In this document: positions 17,221 to 25,176 of the stretch, in pieces
How the letters are laid out: each line of letters starts with the position of its first letter
How positions within the stretch are numbered: position 1 is the stretch's first letter
DNA from: Gallaecimonas mangrovi
Lineage (GTDB): Bacteria > Pseudomonadota > Gammaproteobacteria > Enterobacterales > Gallaecimonadaceae
Reading direction: 5' to 3'
DNA: 64,000 nt
Assembly: GCF_003367375.1 (NCBI RefSeq)
Contig: NZ_CP031416.1
Coordinates: 4,002,674-4,066,673, forward strand
The notes under the pieces: generated by a model
Databases searched by the model: none
What the model was told of the DNA's origin: nothing
The model's input: only the letters and a program-made list of their open reading frames with translations
Translations under genes and position numbers: made by a program

Positions 17221-18453
17221 ATGTTCGGAAAGACCGCCGTGCAGAGTCTGCTCGACACCGACTTTTATAAGCTGACCATGCAACAGGCTTACCTGCACCA
17301 GCAACCTAACACCCAGGCCCGCTGGACCTTTCGCTGCCGAAGCGACGAAGACTTAAGCCCCTACATCGCGCCGCTTAAAGAAGAATTTGCTTCACTGTCG
17401 CAGCTGTATGCTACCGAAGATCAGCTCTCCCACCTGCGCCAGCATTACCCTTTTTTAAAGCCCGATTATCTGGAATTTTTGCGGCTGTTTCGCTTTAACC
17501 CCAACTTCTTAAAAGTCAGCGCCCAAGATGGCCAACTGGTGATTGAGGCCAATGGCCCGCTGCTGCATGTGTCGCCACTTGAAATACCGGTGCTGGCGGC
17601 CATTTCCGAGATCCGTAACCGCCACCGCTACCCGGAAGTGGATGCCGAGCGCATTCATAAAAGCACCCAAGCAAAAATTCGCCAATTGGAAAACTACGGT
17701 GACAAGGTCGACTTAAACGAGTTTTTATTTACCGACTTTGGCACCCGCCGCCGCTTTAGCTTTGCCGCCCAAAAAATGGTGCTAGAGCAAATCAAAACGG
17801 CGCTACCTCAGCATTTTGCCGGCACTTCAAACCCCCATTTGGCCCGCGAGCTGCACCTGCGTTGCCAGGGCACCATGGGCCACGAGTGGCTGCAAAGTCA
17901 CCAGGCACTTAACTACCGCCTGGTAGATAGCCAGAAAATGGCGCTGGAAAACTGGGTAAAAGAATTTCGCGGCGATTTGGGCGTGGCCCTGACCGATGTC
18001 ATTGGCGTTGACAGCTTCTGCCGCGACCTTGACCGTTATCTGGCCAAACTGTACGACGGTTTTCGCCATGACAGCGGCGACCCTATTGAGTGGGGCGAGA
18101 AAATCATCAAGCGCTTGGAAGAGCTGGAAGTGGACCCAACTCGCAAACGGTTAGTGTTCTCCGACGGCCTTAACTTCGAGCGGGCGGTGCAGATTTACAG
18201 CCACTTTAAGGGCCGTATCAATACCGCTTTTGGTATCGGCACCTGGTTGATGGGCGATTTTGGCATCAACGAACCGATGAATATCGTTATGAAACTGACC
18301 CGCCTAAATGGCCAACCGGTGGCGAAAATTTCCGACAGCCCCGGCAAAACCATGTGCGATGACGAGAACTTCCTGCGCTACCTGATGCAGGTGTTCCAGG
18401 TGCAAGGCACGGTGCAACAGCAGGTGCTAGACCAATTCAATCCGCACCACTAA
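17221..18453 (+). CDS. pncB: Nicotinate phosphoribosyltransferase
   Basis: Makes nicotinate mononucleotide from nicotinate and PRPP, using ATP. 410 residues. It opens SLLDTDFYKLTMQQAY; the phosphorylated-His loop is GFRHDSGDP; LVFSDGLNFE and GIGTWLMGDFG form the phosphate-binding region. FTDFGTRRRFSFAAQ is a family hallmark. The start ATG at 17221 follows the pncA stop by one base; the longer frame beginning at 17068 overlaps pncA and lacks homology. With pncA it forms a two-step NAD salvage operon. A strong bidirectional terminator follows. Confidence 0.96.
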   Translation: MFGKTAVQSLLDTDFYKLTMQQAYLHQQPNTQARWTFRCRSDEDLSPYIAPLKEEFASLSQLYATEDQLSHLRQHYPFLKPDYLEFLRLFRFNPNFLKVSAQDGQLVIEANGPLLHVSPLEIPVLAAISEIRNRHRYPEVDAERIHKSTQAKIRQLENYGDKVDLNEFLFTDFGTRRRFSFAAQKMVLEQIKTALPQHFAGTSNPHLARELHLRCQGTMGHEWLQSHQALNYRLVDSQKMALENWVKEFRGDLGVALTDVIGVDSFCRDLDRYLAKLYDGFRHDSGDPIEWGEKIIKRLEELEVDPTRKRLVFSDGLNFERAVQIYSHFKGRINTAFGIGTWLMGDFGINEPMNIVMKLTRLNGQPVAKISDSPGKTMCDDENFLRYLMQVFQVQGTVQQQVLDQFNPHH

Positions 18454-18478
18454 AAAAGCCGCCTGTGGGCGGCTTTTT
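18453..18478. terminator. Bidirectional terminator after pncB
   Basis: AAAAAGCCGCC pairs with GGCGGCTTTTT around a TGTG loop. It serves pncB and the small minus-strand gene whose stop is at 18481. Confidence 0.9.
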
Positions 18479-18480
18479 GG

Positions 18481-18804
18481 TCACTGGCGAGCATGGGCAA
18501 TGGCCAACAGCACAATGATTTTGGAAATAAAGTCAGATACTGATTTTTGATAGTCAGCAAGCTTGGCGCTGAGGTCGGCATTGAGGGCTTTTAGCTGCGC
18601 TTCGGTGAGGGGGATTTTAATGTCGGCCGTCACCGACATAGACACCACCGCTTTTGACTCGTCAAACAGCGGCAACGCCACCTTCAGGGCTGATTCCACT
18701 GCACCGTTGGAAAAGCCCAGTTTGGCCAATTCTTCACGCAGTGCCTGCTCAAGCTCTGCGTCACAGCGACGATAGGGTTTTTCAAATCGGATCCCGGAAT
18801 CCAC
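18481..18804 (-). CDS. Hypothetical protein, 107 residues
   Basis: I recognise no family. The start is a GTG at 18804 preceded by GAGGTG at 6 bases, a good ribosome site, and a terminator sits right after the stop, so it looks like a genuine gene. The sequence has a charged helical N-terminal region (LEQALREELAKLGFSNGAVESALK), a central beta-like stretch (VSMSVTADIKIPLTEAQ) and a second helix ending in a hydrophobic patch (FISKIIVLLAIAH). This resembles a small dimeric regulator or adaptor, but no function can be assigned. Confidence 0.55.
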   Translation of the reverse strand: MDSGIRFEKPYRRCDAELEQALREELAKLGFSNGAVESALKVALPLFDESKAVVSMSVTADIKIPLTEAQLKALNADLSAKLADYQKSVSDFISKIIVLLAIAHARQ

Positions 18805-18927
18805 AGCAGCACCTCAATGGTTGTGTTCTTCCAAGGATAGAGGACGGCAGCCAAGCCGCGACGACTGAAGCCCAAGTCGTGATCCAGCTAGCAGCCCTGA
18901 AAATTCTTCTAAATTCAGCACGTCTTT

Positions 18928-20448
18928 TTAGGGTAACGCACCGAGCAGCCGGTCCATCGCCCGGTATTGCATGGCTTCACTCAAGTGCTGTTGGTTAATG
19001 GCGTCTTGCTTTTGCCAGTCGGCGAGGGTACGCGCTACCTTCAGCAACTTATGGTGTACCCGCGCCGATAGCCCCAGGGCTTGTAAGGTAGCGTCGTACC
19101 ACTGGGCAAGCTGTGGTGGCAGTTGGCAGGCAAGGCGCATGGCTTCTCCTTGCAGGTCGCTATTAAGGCAGCCTTGACGCTGATATTGCCGCGCTTGGCA
19201 AGCGGCCACCAGGGCCCGTAAAGCGTCATTATCCGGCCCGGTTTGCTGCTGCCCGCTTAAGCTGCCCGGCGGCAACATTGCCACTTCCACTTGTAAATCG
19301 ATACGGTCCAGAAAAGGCCCGGACAGCCGCGCCAAATAGCGGCGTATTTGCTCAGGGCTACAGCGGCAAGCCCGCCGTGGATTACCAAAATGCCCACAGG
19401 GGCAGGGGTTGGCGGCGGCAATTAACCGAAACCGAGCCGGGAACTTGGCCTGATGGGCAGCGCGGCTGATGCTCACTTCGCCGGTTTCCATGGGCTCGCG
19501 CAGGCAGTCCAGCACCTTACGGTCATACTCGGCCAATTCGTCTAAAAACAGCACGCCGTTATGGGCCAGGGAAATTTCCCCCGGCCTTGGAATAGAGCCA
19601 CCGCCGACCAAGGCCACCGCCGAGGCGGTGTGATGAGGCGTGCGCCAAGGAGGACTGAGCCAGTTGTCGGTTTCGCGCGGTTTACCCGCCAACGAATGAA
19701 TGGCGGCGCTTTGTTGGGCGGCATCTTCACTTAGCGGTGGCAATAACACCGGCAACCTTCTTGCCAGCATGCTTTTGCCGGTGCCGGGTGGGCCGATAAA
19801 TAACAAGTGGTGGCCTCCGGCGGCGGCGACCATCAGCGCTCTTTTGGCCTGAGCCTGGCCGACCACATCGTTAATAGACAGGCTATCTACTGGCGTTATC
19901 GCAGCTGGTGATTCAAAGCGTAATAACGGCAAAGGCTGCTGCCCGGCCAGGTGAGCACATACCGCCAGCAGCGAAGGCGCGCCGTAAGCACTAAGACGAG
20001 AAAGTAGCTGCGCCTCATTAAGGCTTGCCTCTGGGAAGATAGCGCTGCGCTTGGCTTGCTGGCAGGCCAGCAACGCCGGCAAAAGCCCAGAGCCTGGGCG
20101 CAGCTCACCAGACAGCGCCAGCTCGCCATAAAACTCCAGCTTATTGTTGTCGGCCATCGGCACCTGGTTCGAGGCCTGTAAGATGCCAACGGCAATGGCC
20201 AAGTCAAAACGTCCCCCTTCCTTGGGCAGCTCGGCAGGCGCTAAATTCACGGTGATACGGCGGGCAGGAAACTCAAAACCGGCATTGATGATCGCAGAGC
20301 GCACCCTTTCACGGGCTTCTCGGACCGAAGCCTCGGGCAACCCCACCAGGGCAAAAGCTGGCAAGCCATTGCCAATATCCACTTCCACCGTGACCAATGG
20401 GGCGTCCATCCCCAGTTGGGCACGGCAGTACAAGGTTGCTAACGCCAT
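18928..20448 (-). CDS. comM: YifB/ComM-family AAA+ ATPase (Mg chelatase-like)
   Basis: A 506-residue AAA+ helicase of the ComM family, which promotes branch migration during natural transformation in Vibrio and Haemophilus. N-terminal Lon-like domain (residues 1-170), Walker A GPPGTGKS near residue 218, Walker B LFLDELAEY, the cysteine-rich NPCPCGHFGNPRRACRC block, and the C-terminal Mg-chelatase-like domain with LSARVHHKLLKVARTLADW. All elements are present and the length is standard. It is monocistronic; about 70 bases separate it from the ferredoxin-domain gene upstream. Confidence 0.95.
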   Translation of the reverse strand: MALATLYCRAQLGMDAPLVTVEVDIGNGLPAFALVGLPEASVREARERVRSAIINAGFEFPARRITVNLAPAELPKEGGRFDLAIAVGILQASNQVPMADNNKLEFYGELALSGELRPGSGLLPALLACQQAKRSAIFPEASLNEAQLLSRLSAYGAPSLLAVCAHLAGQQPLPLLRFESPAAITPVDSLSINDVVGQAQAKRALMVAAAGGHHLLFIGPPGTGKSMLARRLPVLLPPLSEDAAQQSAAIHSLAGKPRETDNWLSPPWRTPHHTASAVALVGGGSIPRPGEISLAHNGVLFLDELAEYDRKVLDCLREPMETGEVSISRAAHQAKFPARFRLIAAANPCPCGHFGNPRRACRCSPEQIRRYLARLSGPFLDRIDLQVEVAMLPPGSLSGQQQTGPDNDALRALVAACQARQYQRQGCLNSDLQGEAMRLACQLPPQLAQWYDATLQALGLSARVHHKLLKVARTLADWQKQDAINQQHLSEAMQYRAMDRLLGALP

Positions 20449-20517
20449 GGTGACTCCCTGTCGGCCGCATTGCCTTGATAATAGGCAATAACCGGCAGTG
20501 GAGCCTTGTTGCTTTCG

Positions 20518-21414
20518 TTAGACTTCTTCGAGAACGGGCAGCACTTCTGGAGGGGGGATGTCAGCCACCGACTGACTTTTATCGAGGGCAGTAAGGGTAC
20601 AACCTTCACTGGGTAACTGCTGACACGCCAAACGTACACCTTCAGCTAAGGCATCATCGCTGATAAGGCGCCGCTCGGCCGCAGAAACGGTAAGCGGTTT
20701 GCCAGTGGTATTTAGCCGCACGGCGCAACCTCCGCAGCGACCACCACCATCACAGGGGCCGGTAACGGGCATGCCCGCTTTCGCCAACCGCTGGGCAAGG
20801 GTGCCCCGGCCCGGCGTTAATTCGTCAATAGGGAAACCGACTAACGCAACTTTCGTGCTACGTCGCCGCTGCCAAAGGCGGCGGATCGCCATGCCCAGAC
20901 CGCTACCAATAAGTAACATTGCAATAATGCTTGCTAGCTTAATCAGCGGTTGGTTGAAATTACTGCCGTTGCCAAACCAATCCATAAAATGCAGGCGCAG
21001 CAGCACAGGGGTTAGCCAATACTGGTTAGTTTTGATTTTACCGTCGTCGCCCAGTGTCACCACAAAATGACCAGGTAATGTGGTGCGCCAACCATGGTCA
21101 AGACGCTCTAAAGGCCCCGTTTCCTTACCCGGAAAATACTGGGCTAACAGCAATTGGGCATCGCCTTGTGTCATCGGGGTCAGCACTTGGCCATCGACCA
21201 AGATACGGGTTTTACCAAGCAAGGTGATGGCACCCACCGAGCCGGCACCGGCTGGTGGCTGCGGCAAGACCAGTTTCTGAGCATCCAGGGGTTCAGGGGT
21301 GCGCACCACTGGGGTTGGTGGTGTTGGCAAAAGCCCCAACCCCAAGCCGGTAACCACCCAAATAAGCATTTGCAGGCCCACCAGAAGTGCCAAGATACGG
21401 TGCCAGCGGTTCAT
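20518..21414 (-). CDS. PepSY-type membrane protein with C-terminal NqrF-like 2Fe-2S ferredoxin domain
   Basis: A 298-residue protein. N-terminal membrane helix with MNRWHRILALLVGLQMLIWV, a periplasmic region, a second helix around 155-180 preceded by LRLHFMDWFGN, then a basic linker and a C-terminal ferredoxin domain. Its cluster motif is GPCDGGGRCGGC (C-x5-C-x2-C) plus a distal Cys in LACQQ, the spacing seen in NqrF. The N-terminal half is homologous to the next gene upstream, with the same WHR/L, TGL and LHxMD landmarks. The ferredoxin domain should face the cytoplasm, giving a possible membrane electron-transfer path. The start overlaps the upstream stop by 4 bases. The partner and electron acceptor are unknown. 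Confidence 0.72.
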   Translation of the reverse strand: MNRWHRILALLVGLQMLIWVVTGLGLGLLPTPPTPVVRTPEPLDAQKLVLPQPPAGAGSVGAITLLGKTRILVDGQVLTPMTQGDAQLLLAQYFPGKETGPLERLDHGWRTTLPGHFVVTLGDDGKIKTNQYWLTPVLLRLHFMDWFGNGSNFNQPLIKLASIIAMLLIGSGLGMAIRRLWQRRRSTKVALVGFPIDELTPGRGTLAQRLAKAGMPVTGPCDGGGRCGGCAVRLNTTGKPLTVSAAERRLISDDALAEGVRLACQQLPSEGCTLTALDKSQSVADIPPPEVLPVLEEV

Positions 21415-22088
21415 TGCTCAGCCCTTTTAAAGTGAGTGCGCAGCCACAATAGGCTTCCGCTGATCATCAGCACCAAAGACAGCACACAAAAGGCCTGGAA
21501 CCACGGTAAGTTAAGGCGAGAACGCTGGCTGTAATCCATGATGTGTAGCGACCACGCTACATCAAACCAACGCCAATAGCGATGCCGCTGGGTCAGCAAA
21601 GAACCGGTCTGGTCTGTTAAATAAAGGGTGGTGTCGTAGGCGTCATGGAAGTTAACACGCCAGACAGGCAACGGCCTGTCACCCAGTTCACGCGGCGGAT
21701 CTTTGTCTATTTTGGTGACCGACTCCACCGTGCCTTTACCGCGATAATAACCCTTGGCCAATTCGCCAATGTCTTGCTTACCCAGTAAAAATGGCAAACC
21801 ATTGCTGGCATCCAGCAAAAAGGAACCACTGTCGGCCTGGACCTCATACACCGGGTGACCCAAGCGCGTTGTCAGGGTTAACTTGCGGGTGGTTGGCGGC
21901 AGTTTAAGGGCATTGGGCGAGACATAGTCAGGCTGCCATACCAAAGGTACCGGATGTGCATCCACCAACGGCTTGCCATGGATAAAGTCGAGATTTACCC
22001 ACACCATATAAAGCCCGGTCGCTCCCCAGAGCAACCACTGGATCCCGGTTATCCACCCTAACCAAAGGTGCCAACGTCGCCACCTCAT
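21411..22088 (-). CDS. PepSY-associated membrane protein, two TM segments
   Basis: 225 residues. TM1 spans about residues 9-30 (WLGWITGIQWLLWGATGLYMV). A periplasmic PepSY-like region follows, with EVQADSGSFLLDASNGLPF and VWRVNFHDAYDTTLYLTDQTGSLL, and TM2 lies near the C-terminus after SLHIMDYSQ. Conserved His residues (WHLWLG, SLHIMD) sit at membrane edges and could bind haem b, as proposed for PepSY-TM reductases; this is inference. It is first in a two-gene unit and its stop overlaps the ferredoxin-domain protein start, so the two likely act as one complex. Confidence 0.72.
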   Translation of the reverse strand: MRWRRWHLWLGWITGIQWLLWGATGLYMVWVNLDFIHGKPLVDAHPVPLVWQPDYVSPNALKLPPTTRKLTLTTRLGHPVYEVQADSGSFLLDASNGLPFLLGKQDIGELAKGYYRGKGTVESVTKIDKDPPRELGDRPLPVWRVNFHDAYDTTLYLTDQTGSLLTQRHRYWRWFDVAWSLHIMDYSQRSRLNLPWFQAFCVLSLVLMISGSLLWLRTHFKRAEQ

Positions 22089-22128
22089 GACACCTTCTTC
22101 CTTATAATTAAAAAATGGCTAATATACG

Positions 22129-22386
22129 TCAGCTTTCAGGCTGACTTGAATCTTTTTCTAAGGCTTCAACCCGGGCTTCCAGGGCATCCAGTTTTTCACG
22201 CGTTTTCAGCAAAACACGGCTCTGCACGTCGAATTCATCGCGGCTAACCAAGTCTAACTTCATTAACTGCGCCTGTAACACCTGTTTTACTCTCGATTCC
22301 ACCTCATCACTGAAGGCTTTGACGCCTGGCGGCATGGCATTGGTGATTTGTTTGGCCAGTTCTTCGAGTTTTTGGGTGTTAATCAT
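22129..22386 (-). CDS. ubiK: Ubiquinone biosynthesis accessory factor UbiK (YqiC/BMFP family)
   Basis: An 85-residue coiled-coil protein. It stimulates aerobic ubiquinone-8 synthesis and partners UbiJ; family members bind membranes and promote lipid fusion. The sequence MINTQKLEELAKQITNAMPPG and the C-terminal heptads LKTREKLDALEARVEALE fit the family fully. Standard length. GGAGACAACC precedes the ATG. It stands alone 40 bases upstream of the PepSY gene on the same strand. Confidence 0.93.
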   Translation of the reverse strand: MINTQKLEELAKQITNAMPPGVKAFSDEVESRVKQVLQAQLMKLDLVSRDEFDVQSRVLLKTREKLDALEARVEALEKDSSQPES

Positions 22387-22465
22387 GGTTGTCTCCTTCT
22401 ACCCTACAGGCAATCTGCCTGGCAGTGTACCTTTGCCTATATTACTGCATCTTGCGGGTCAGCGA

Positions 22466-23056
22466 TTAACCGCCGTCGGCCGCTATCGCATCCCAACACG
22501 CATTTCTGACATTATCCAGCGCATTGGCATCCAGATTCACCTTGCCAGCCAGATGTTTAAAGGCCAGATTGGCGCAAACTTCAAAGGTTAAAGCCCCGAA
22601 GACTTCGTCCGCCATCGTTTTAAAAGCGCCACTGGCTCGGCCTTCTTCCCAGAACTTCTTGACTGGTGCAAAGACCTCTTCTTCAGCACTCGACATACTG
22701 CTAGCCAGTTCCAACGGCAGCCGTTCAAACTGTGACTTACACACCAGCAAGTCAGGTTTTTCAATAAACAGTGCCCAGCTTTGGTTCCACAAGTAGTCAA
22801 AGCGGCTGCGCAAGTTACTGCTTGGGTCATACTCCGCCAGCAACTGCGCACCGACATCACAGATCACTTGGTCATGTAATGCCAAAATCAGGCTGTTTTT
22901 TGAATCGAAGTAACGATAGATGGTGCCGGCGGCCACACCCGCTTCTTTGGCCACCAACTGCATGGAAAGGCCATGAAAGCCGTAATGCGCCAACAGTTTT
23001 TCGGTGGCTTCAAGGATCATCTGCCGCTTATCGGCCAGTTTGCTGCATTTTATCAT
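22466..23056 (-). CDS. TetR-family transcriptional regulator
   Basis: About 196 residues from the ATG at 23056 (MIKCSKLADKRQ). The N-terminal HTH is typical: ILEATEKLLAHYGFHGLSMQLVAKEAGVAAGTIYRYFDSK. The C-terminal ligand domain is not assignable. Longer starts exist (ATG at 23086, non-ATG at 23146), but they would place the operator-like palindrome at 23068-23085 inside the gene; the short start puts it in the 5' leader, fitting autorepression. It is divergent from rep. The target genes are unknown. Confidence 0.85.
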   Translation of the reverse strand: MIKCSKLADKRQMILEATEKLLAHYGFHGLSMQLVAKEAGVAAGTIYRYFDSKNSLILALHDQVICDVGAQLLAEYDPSSNLRSRFDYLWNQSWALFIEKPDLLVCKSQFERLPLELASSMSSAEEEVFAPVKKFWEEGRASGAFKTMADEVFGALTFEVCANLAFKHLAGKVNLDANALDNVRNACWDAIAADGG

Positions 23057-23067
23057 GGTCAGATGAG

Positions 23068-23085
23068 TGAATGAACGTTCATGCA
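23068..23085. promoter_or_regulatory. TetR-type operator palindrome
   Basis: ATGAACGTTCAT (23071-23082) is a perfect 12-bp palindrome flanked by TGA and GCA. It closely resembles known TetR operators of the TGAATGAA..TTCATTCA type. It lies between the divergent TetR regulator and rep, 12 bases from the chosen regulator start. Confidence 0.6.
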
Positions 23086-23160
23086 TTCTAACAGAGGTGA
23101 TGCACAAGGCCAGCATCTGTTGAGGTACAATGGCGCGCCCCTTCACACTCAGGTTTGTTG

Positions 23161-25176
23161 ATGAAACTCAATCCCCGCCAAGACGAAGCCGTTAAATACA
23201 TCTCCGGCCCAATGCTGGTGCTGGCTGGCGCAGGCTCGGGGAAGACGCGGGTGATCACCAATAAAATTGCTTACCTGGTGCAAGAGTGTGGCCGCCAAGC
23301 CAAACATATTGCCGCCGTCACCTTTACCAACAAGGCCGCGCGGGAGATGAAAGAGCGGGTTTCGCAGACCTTGGGTAAAAAAGAGGCTAAAGGCCTGCTG
23401 GTTTCAACCTTCCATACCCTGGGCCTCACTATTTTAAAAAAAGACGGCCACCACCTCGGGCTGCGCCCAGGCTTTACCCTTTTTGACGAAGCCGACATGA
23501 GCCATGCCTTAAAGGAAATTGGCGCCAAGGCACTGCAAGACGACAAAGACTTGCTTAACCAGCTGATTAGCCGCATTGGCCAGTGGAAAAACGATCTGGT
23601 GCTGCCAGATAAAGCCAAGGTACAAGCCCGCGAGGGCAAAGAGGCGGCCTTTGCCGAAATTTACGACCGCTACAGCCAATACTTAAAAGCGGTCAATGCG
23701 CTGGATTTTGACGACCTTATTCTGCTGCCAACCTTACTGCTGGCAAACAACGAGAAAGTGCGAGAACGCTGGCAAGACCGTATCCGCTATTTATTGGTAG
23801 ATGAATACCAAGACACCAACACCAGCCAATATGAGTTGGTTAAATTGCTGGTGGGGAGTCGAGCCCACTTCACTGTGGTTGGGGATGACGACCAGTCTAT
23901 TTACTCCTGGCGCGGCGCCCGGCCCGAAAACCTGGTGCGCCTGCAAAAAGACTTCCCAGCCTTAAAACTGGTCAAGCTTGAGCAAAATTACCGCTCTACC
24001 GCCACCATATTAAGAAGCGCCAACATCCTTATTGCCAATAACCCCCACGTTTATGAAAAAGAGTTGTTCTCAGAGCTGGGGCAGGGTGAGCGGCTGAAGG
24101 TGATGATGGCCAATAACGAAGATCATGAAGCCGAGCGCGTGGTCGCCGAGATTTTGTCCCATAAATTTTTAAACAAAACCCACTACAAAGATTATGCGGT
24201 GCTCTATCGCGGCAATCATCAGTCCCGCCTGCTTGAAAAGGCCCTGATGCAAAACCGCATTCCCTACCGTATCTCCGGTGGCACCAGCTTTTTCTCGCGC
24301 GCCGAAATCAAAGACGTTATGGCTTACCTGCGCCTTTTGGTGAACCCGGATGACGACACCTCGCTGCTGCGCATTATTAACGTGCCGCGCCGGGAAATTG
24401 GCCCGGTAACAATGGAAAAACTCGGCCACTACGCCAGCTTGCGTAAAGCCAGCCTGTTTGCCGCCAGCTTTGATTTGGGGCTAGAACAGCACTTGAGTGG
24501 CCGCGGCTTGGAAGCCGTGCAAGGCTTTACCCGCTGGCTCACCGATATTCAGGAACAGGCCAAACGTGGTGACCCGGTTGATGCCGTACGTGAGCTTATC
24601 CGCGGCAGCCACTACGAAGACTGGCTCTACGAAAGTTCGCCGTCCCCTAAAGCCGCCGAGATGCGCATGAAAAACGTCTCCACCTTGTTTGGCTGGGTAT
24701 CGGGCATGCTCAAGGGCGACGACTTAGACGAACCCATGACCTTGCAAGACGTGGTTACCCGGCTAACCCTGCGTGACATGATGGAGCGCCAAAGCGAGGA
24801 AGGGGAAGCTGACCAGGTGCAATTAATGACGTTGCACGCCTCCAAGGGCTTGGAGTTTCCCTATGTTTACCTTATCGGCATGGAAGAAGGCTTGCTGCCT
24901 CACCAAAGCAGCATTGATGAAGACAACATCGAAGAAGAGCGCCGCCTGGCCTATGTGGGTATCACCCGCGCCCAGCGCGAGCTGACTTTTATTTTGTGCC
25001 GCGAACGCCGTCAGTTTGGTGAAAGCATCCGTCCACAGCCCTCGCGCTTTTTGGACGAACTGCCACAAGACGACCTGAAATGGGAAGACCGTAAAGAGCC
25101 CAGCACACCGCAAGAGCGCCAGGCCAAAGGCAAGGCCAACATCGCCAACTTAAGGGCGATGTTGAATAAGGATTAA
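23161..25176 (+). CDS. rep: ATP-dependent DNA helicase Rep
   Basis: Superfamily 1A 3'-5' helicase that clears proteins ahead of replication forks. 671 residues (E. coli 673). Motifs: LAGAGSGKT (Walker A, about 21-29), [15 protein letters not shown] (Ia), [10 protein letters not shown] (II), [13 protein letters not shown] (III), [12 protein letters not shown] (IV), [18 protein letters not shown] (V) and [15 protein letters not shown] (VI). The start ATG at 23161 matches [11 protein letters not shown] and has AGG 7 bases upstream; two TTG codons before it are ignored. The TAA stop overlaps the stop codon of the convergent GGDEF-EAL gene. Confidence 0.97.
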   Translation: MKLNPRQDEAVKYISGPMLVLAGAGSGKTRVITNKIAYLVQECGRQAKHIAAVTFTNKAAREMKERVSQTLGKKEAKGLLVSTFHTLGLTILKKDGHHLGLRPGFTLFDEADMSHALKEIGAKALQDDKDLLNQLISRIGQWKNDLVLPDKAKVQAREGKEAAFAEIYDRYSQYLKAVNALDFDDLILLPTLLLANNEKVRERWQDRIRYLLVDEYQDTNTSQYELVKLLVGSRAHFTVVGDDDQSIYSWRGARPENLVRLQKDFPALKLVKLEQNYRSTATILRSANILIANNPHVYEKELFSELGQGERLKVMMANNEDHEAERVVAEILSHKFLNKTHYKDYAVLYRGNHQSRLLEKALMQNRIPYRISGGTSFFSRAEIKDVMAYLRLLVNPDDDTSLLRIINVPRREIGPVTMEKLGHYASLRKASLFAASFDLGLEQHLSGRGLEAVQGFTRWLTDIQEQAKRGDPVDAVRELIRGSHYEDWLYESSPSPKAAEMRMKNVSTLFGWVSGMLKGDDLDEPMTLQDVVTRLTLRDMMERQSEEGEADQVQLMTLHASKGLEFPYVYLIGMEEGLLPHQSSIDEDNIEEERRLAYVGITRAQRELTFILCRERRQFGESIRPQPSRFLDELPQDDLKWEDRKEPSTPQERQAKGKANIANLRAMLNKD

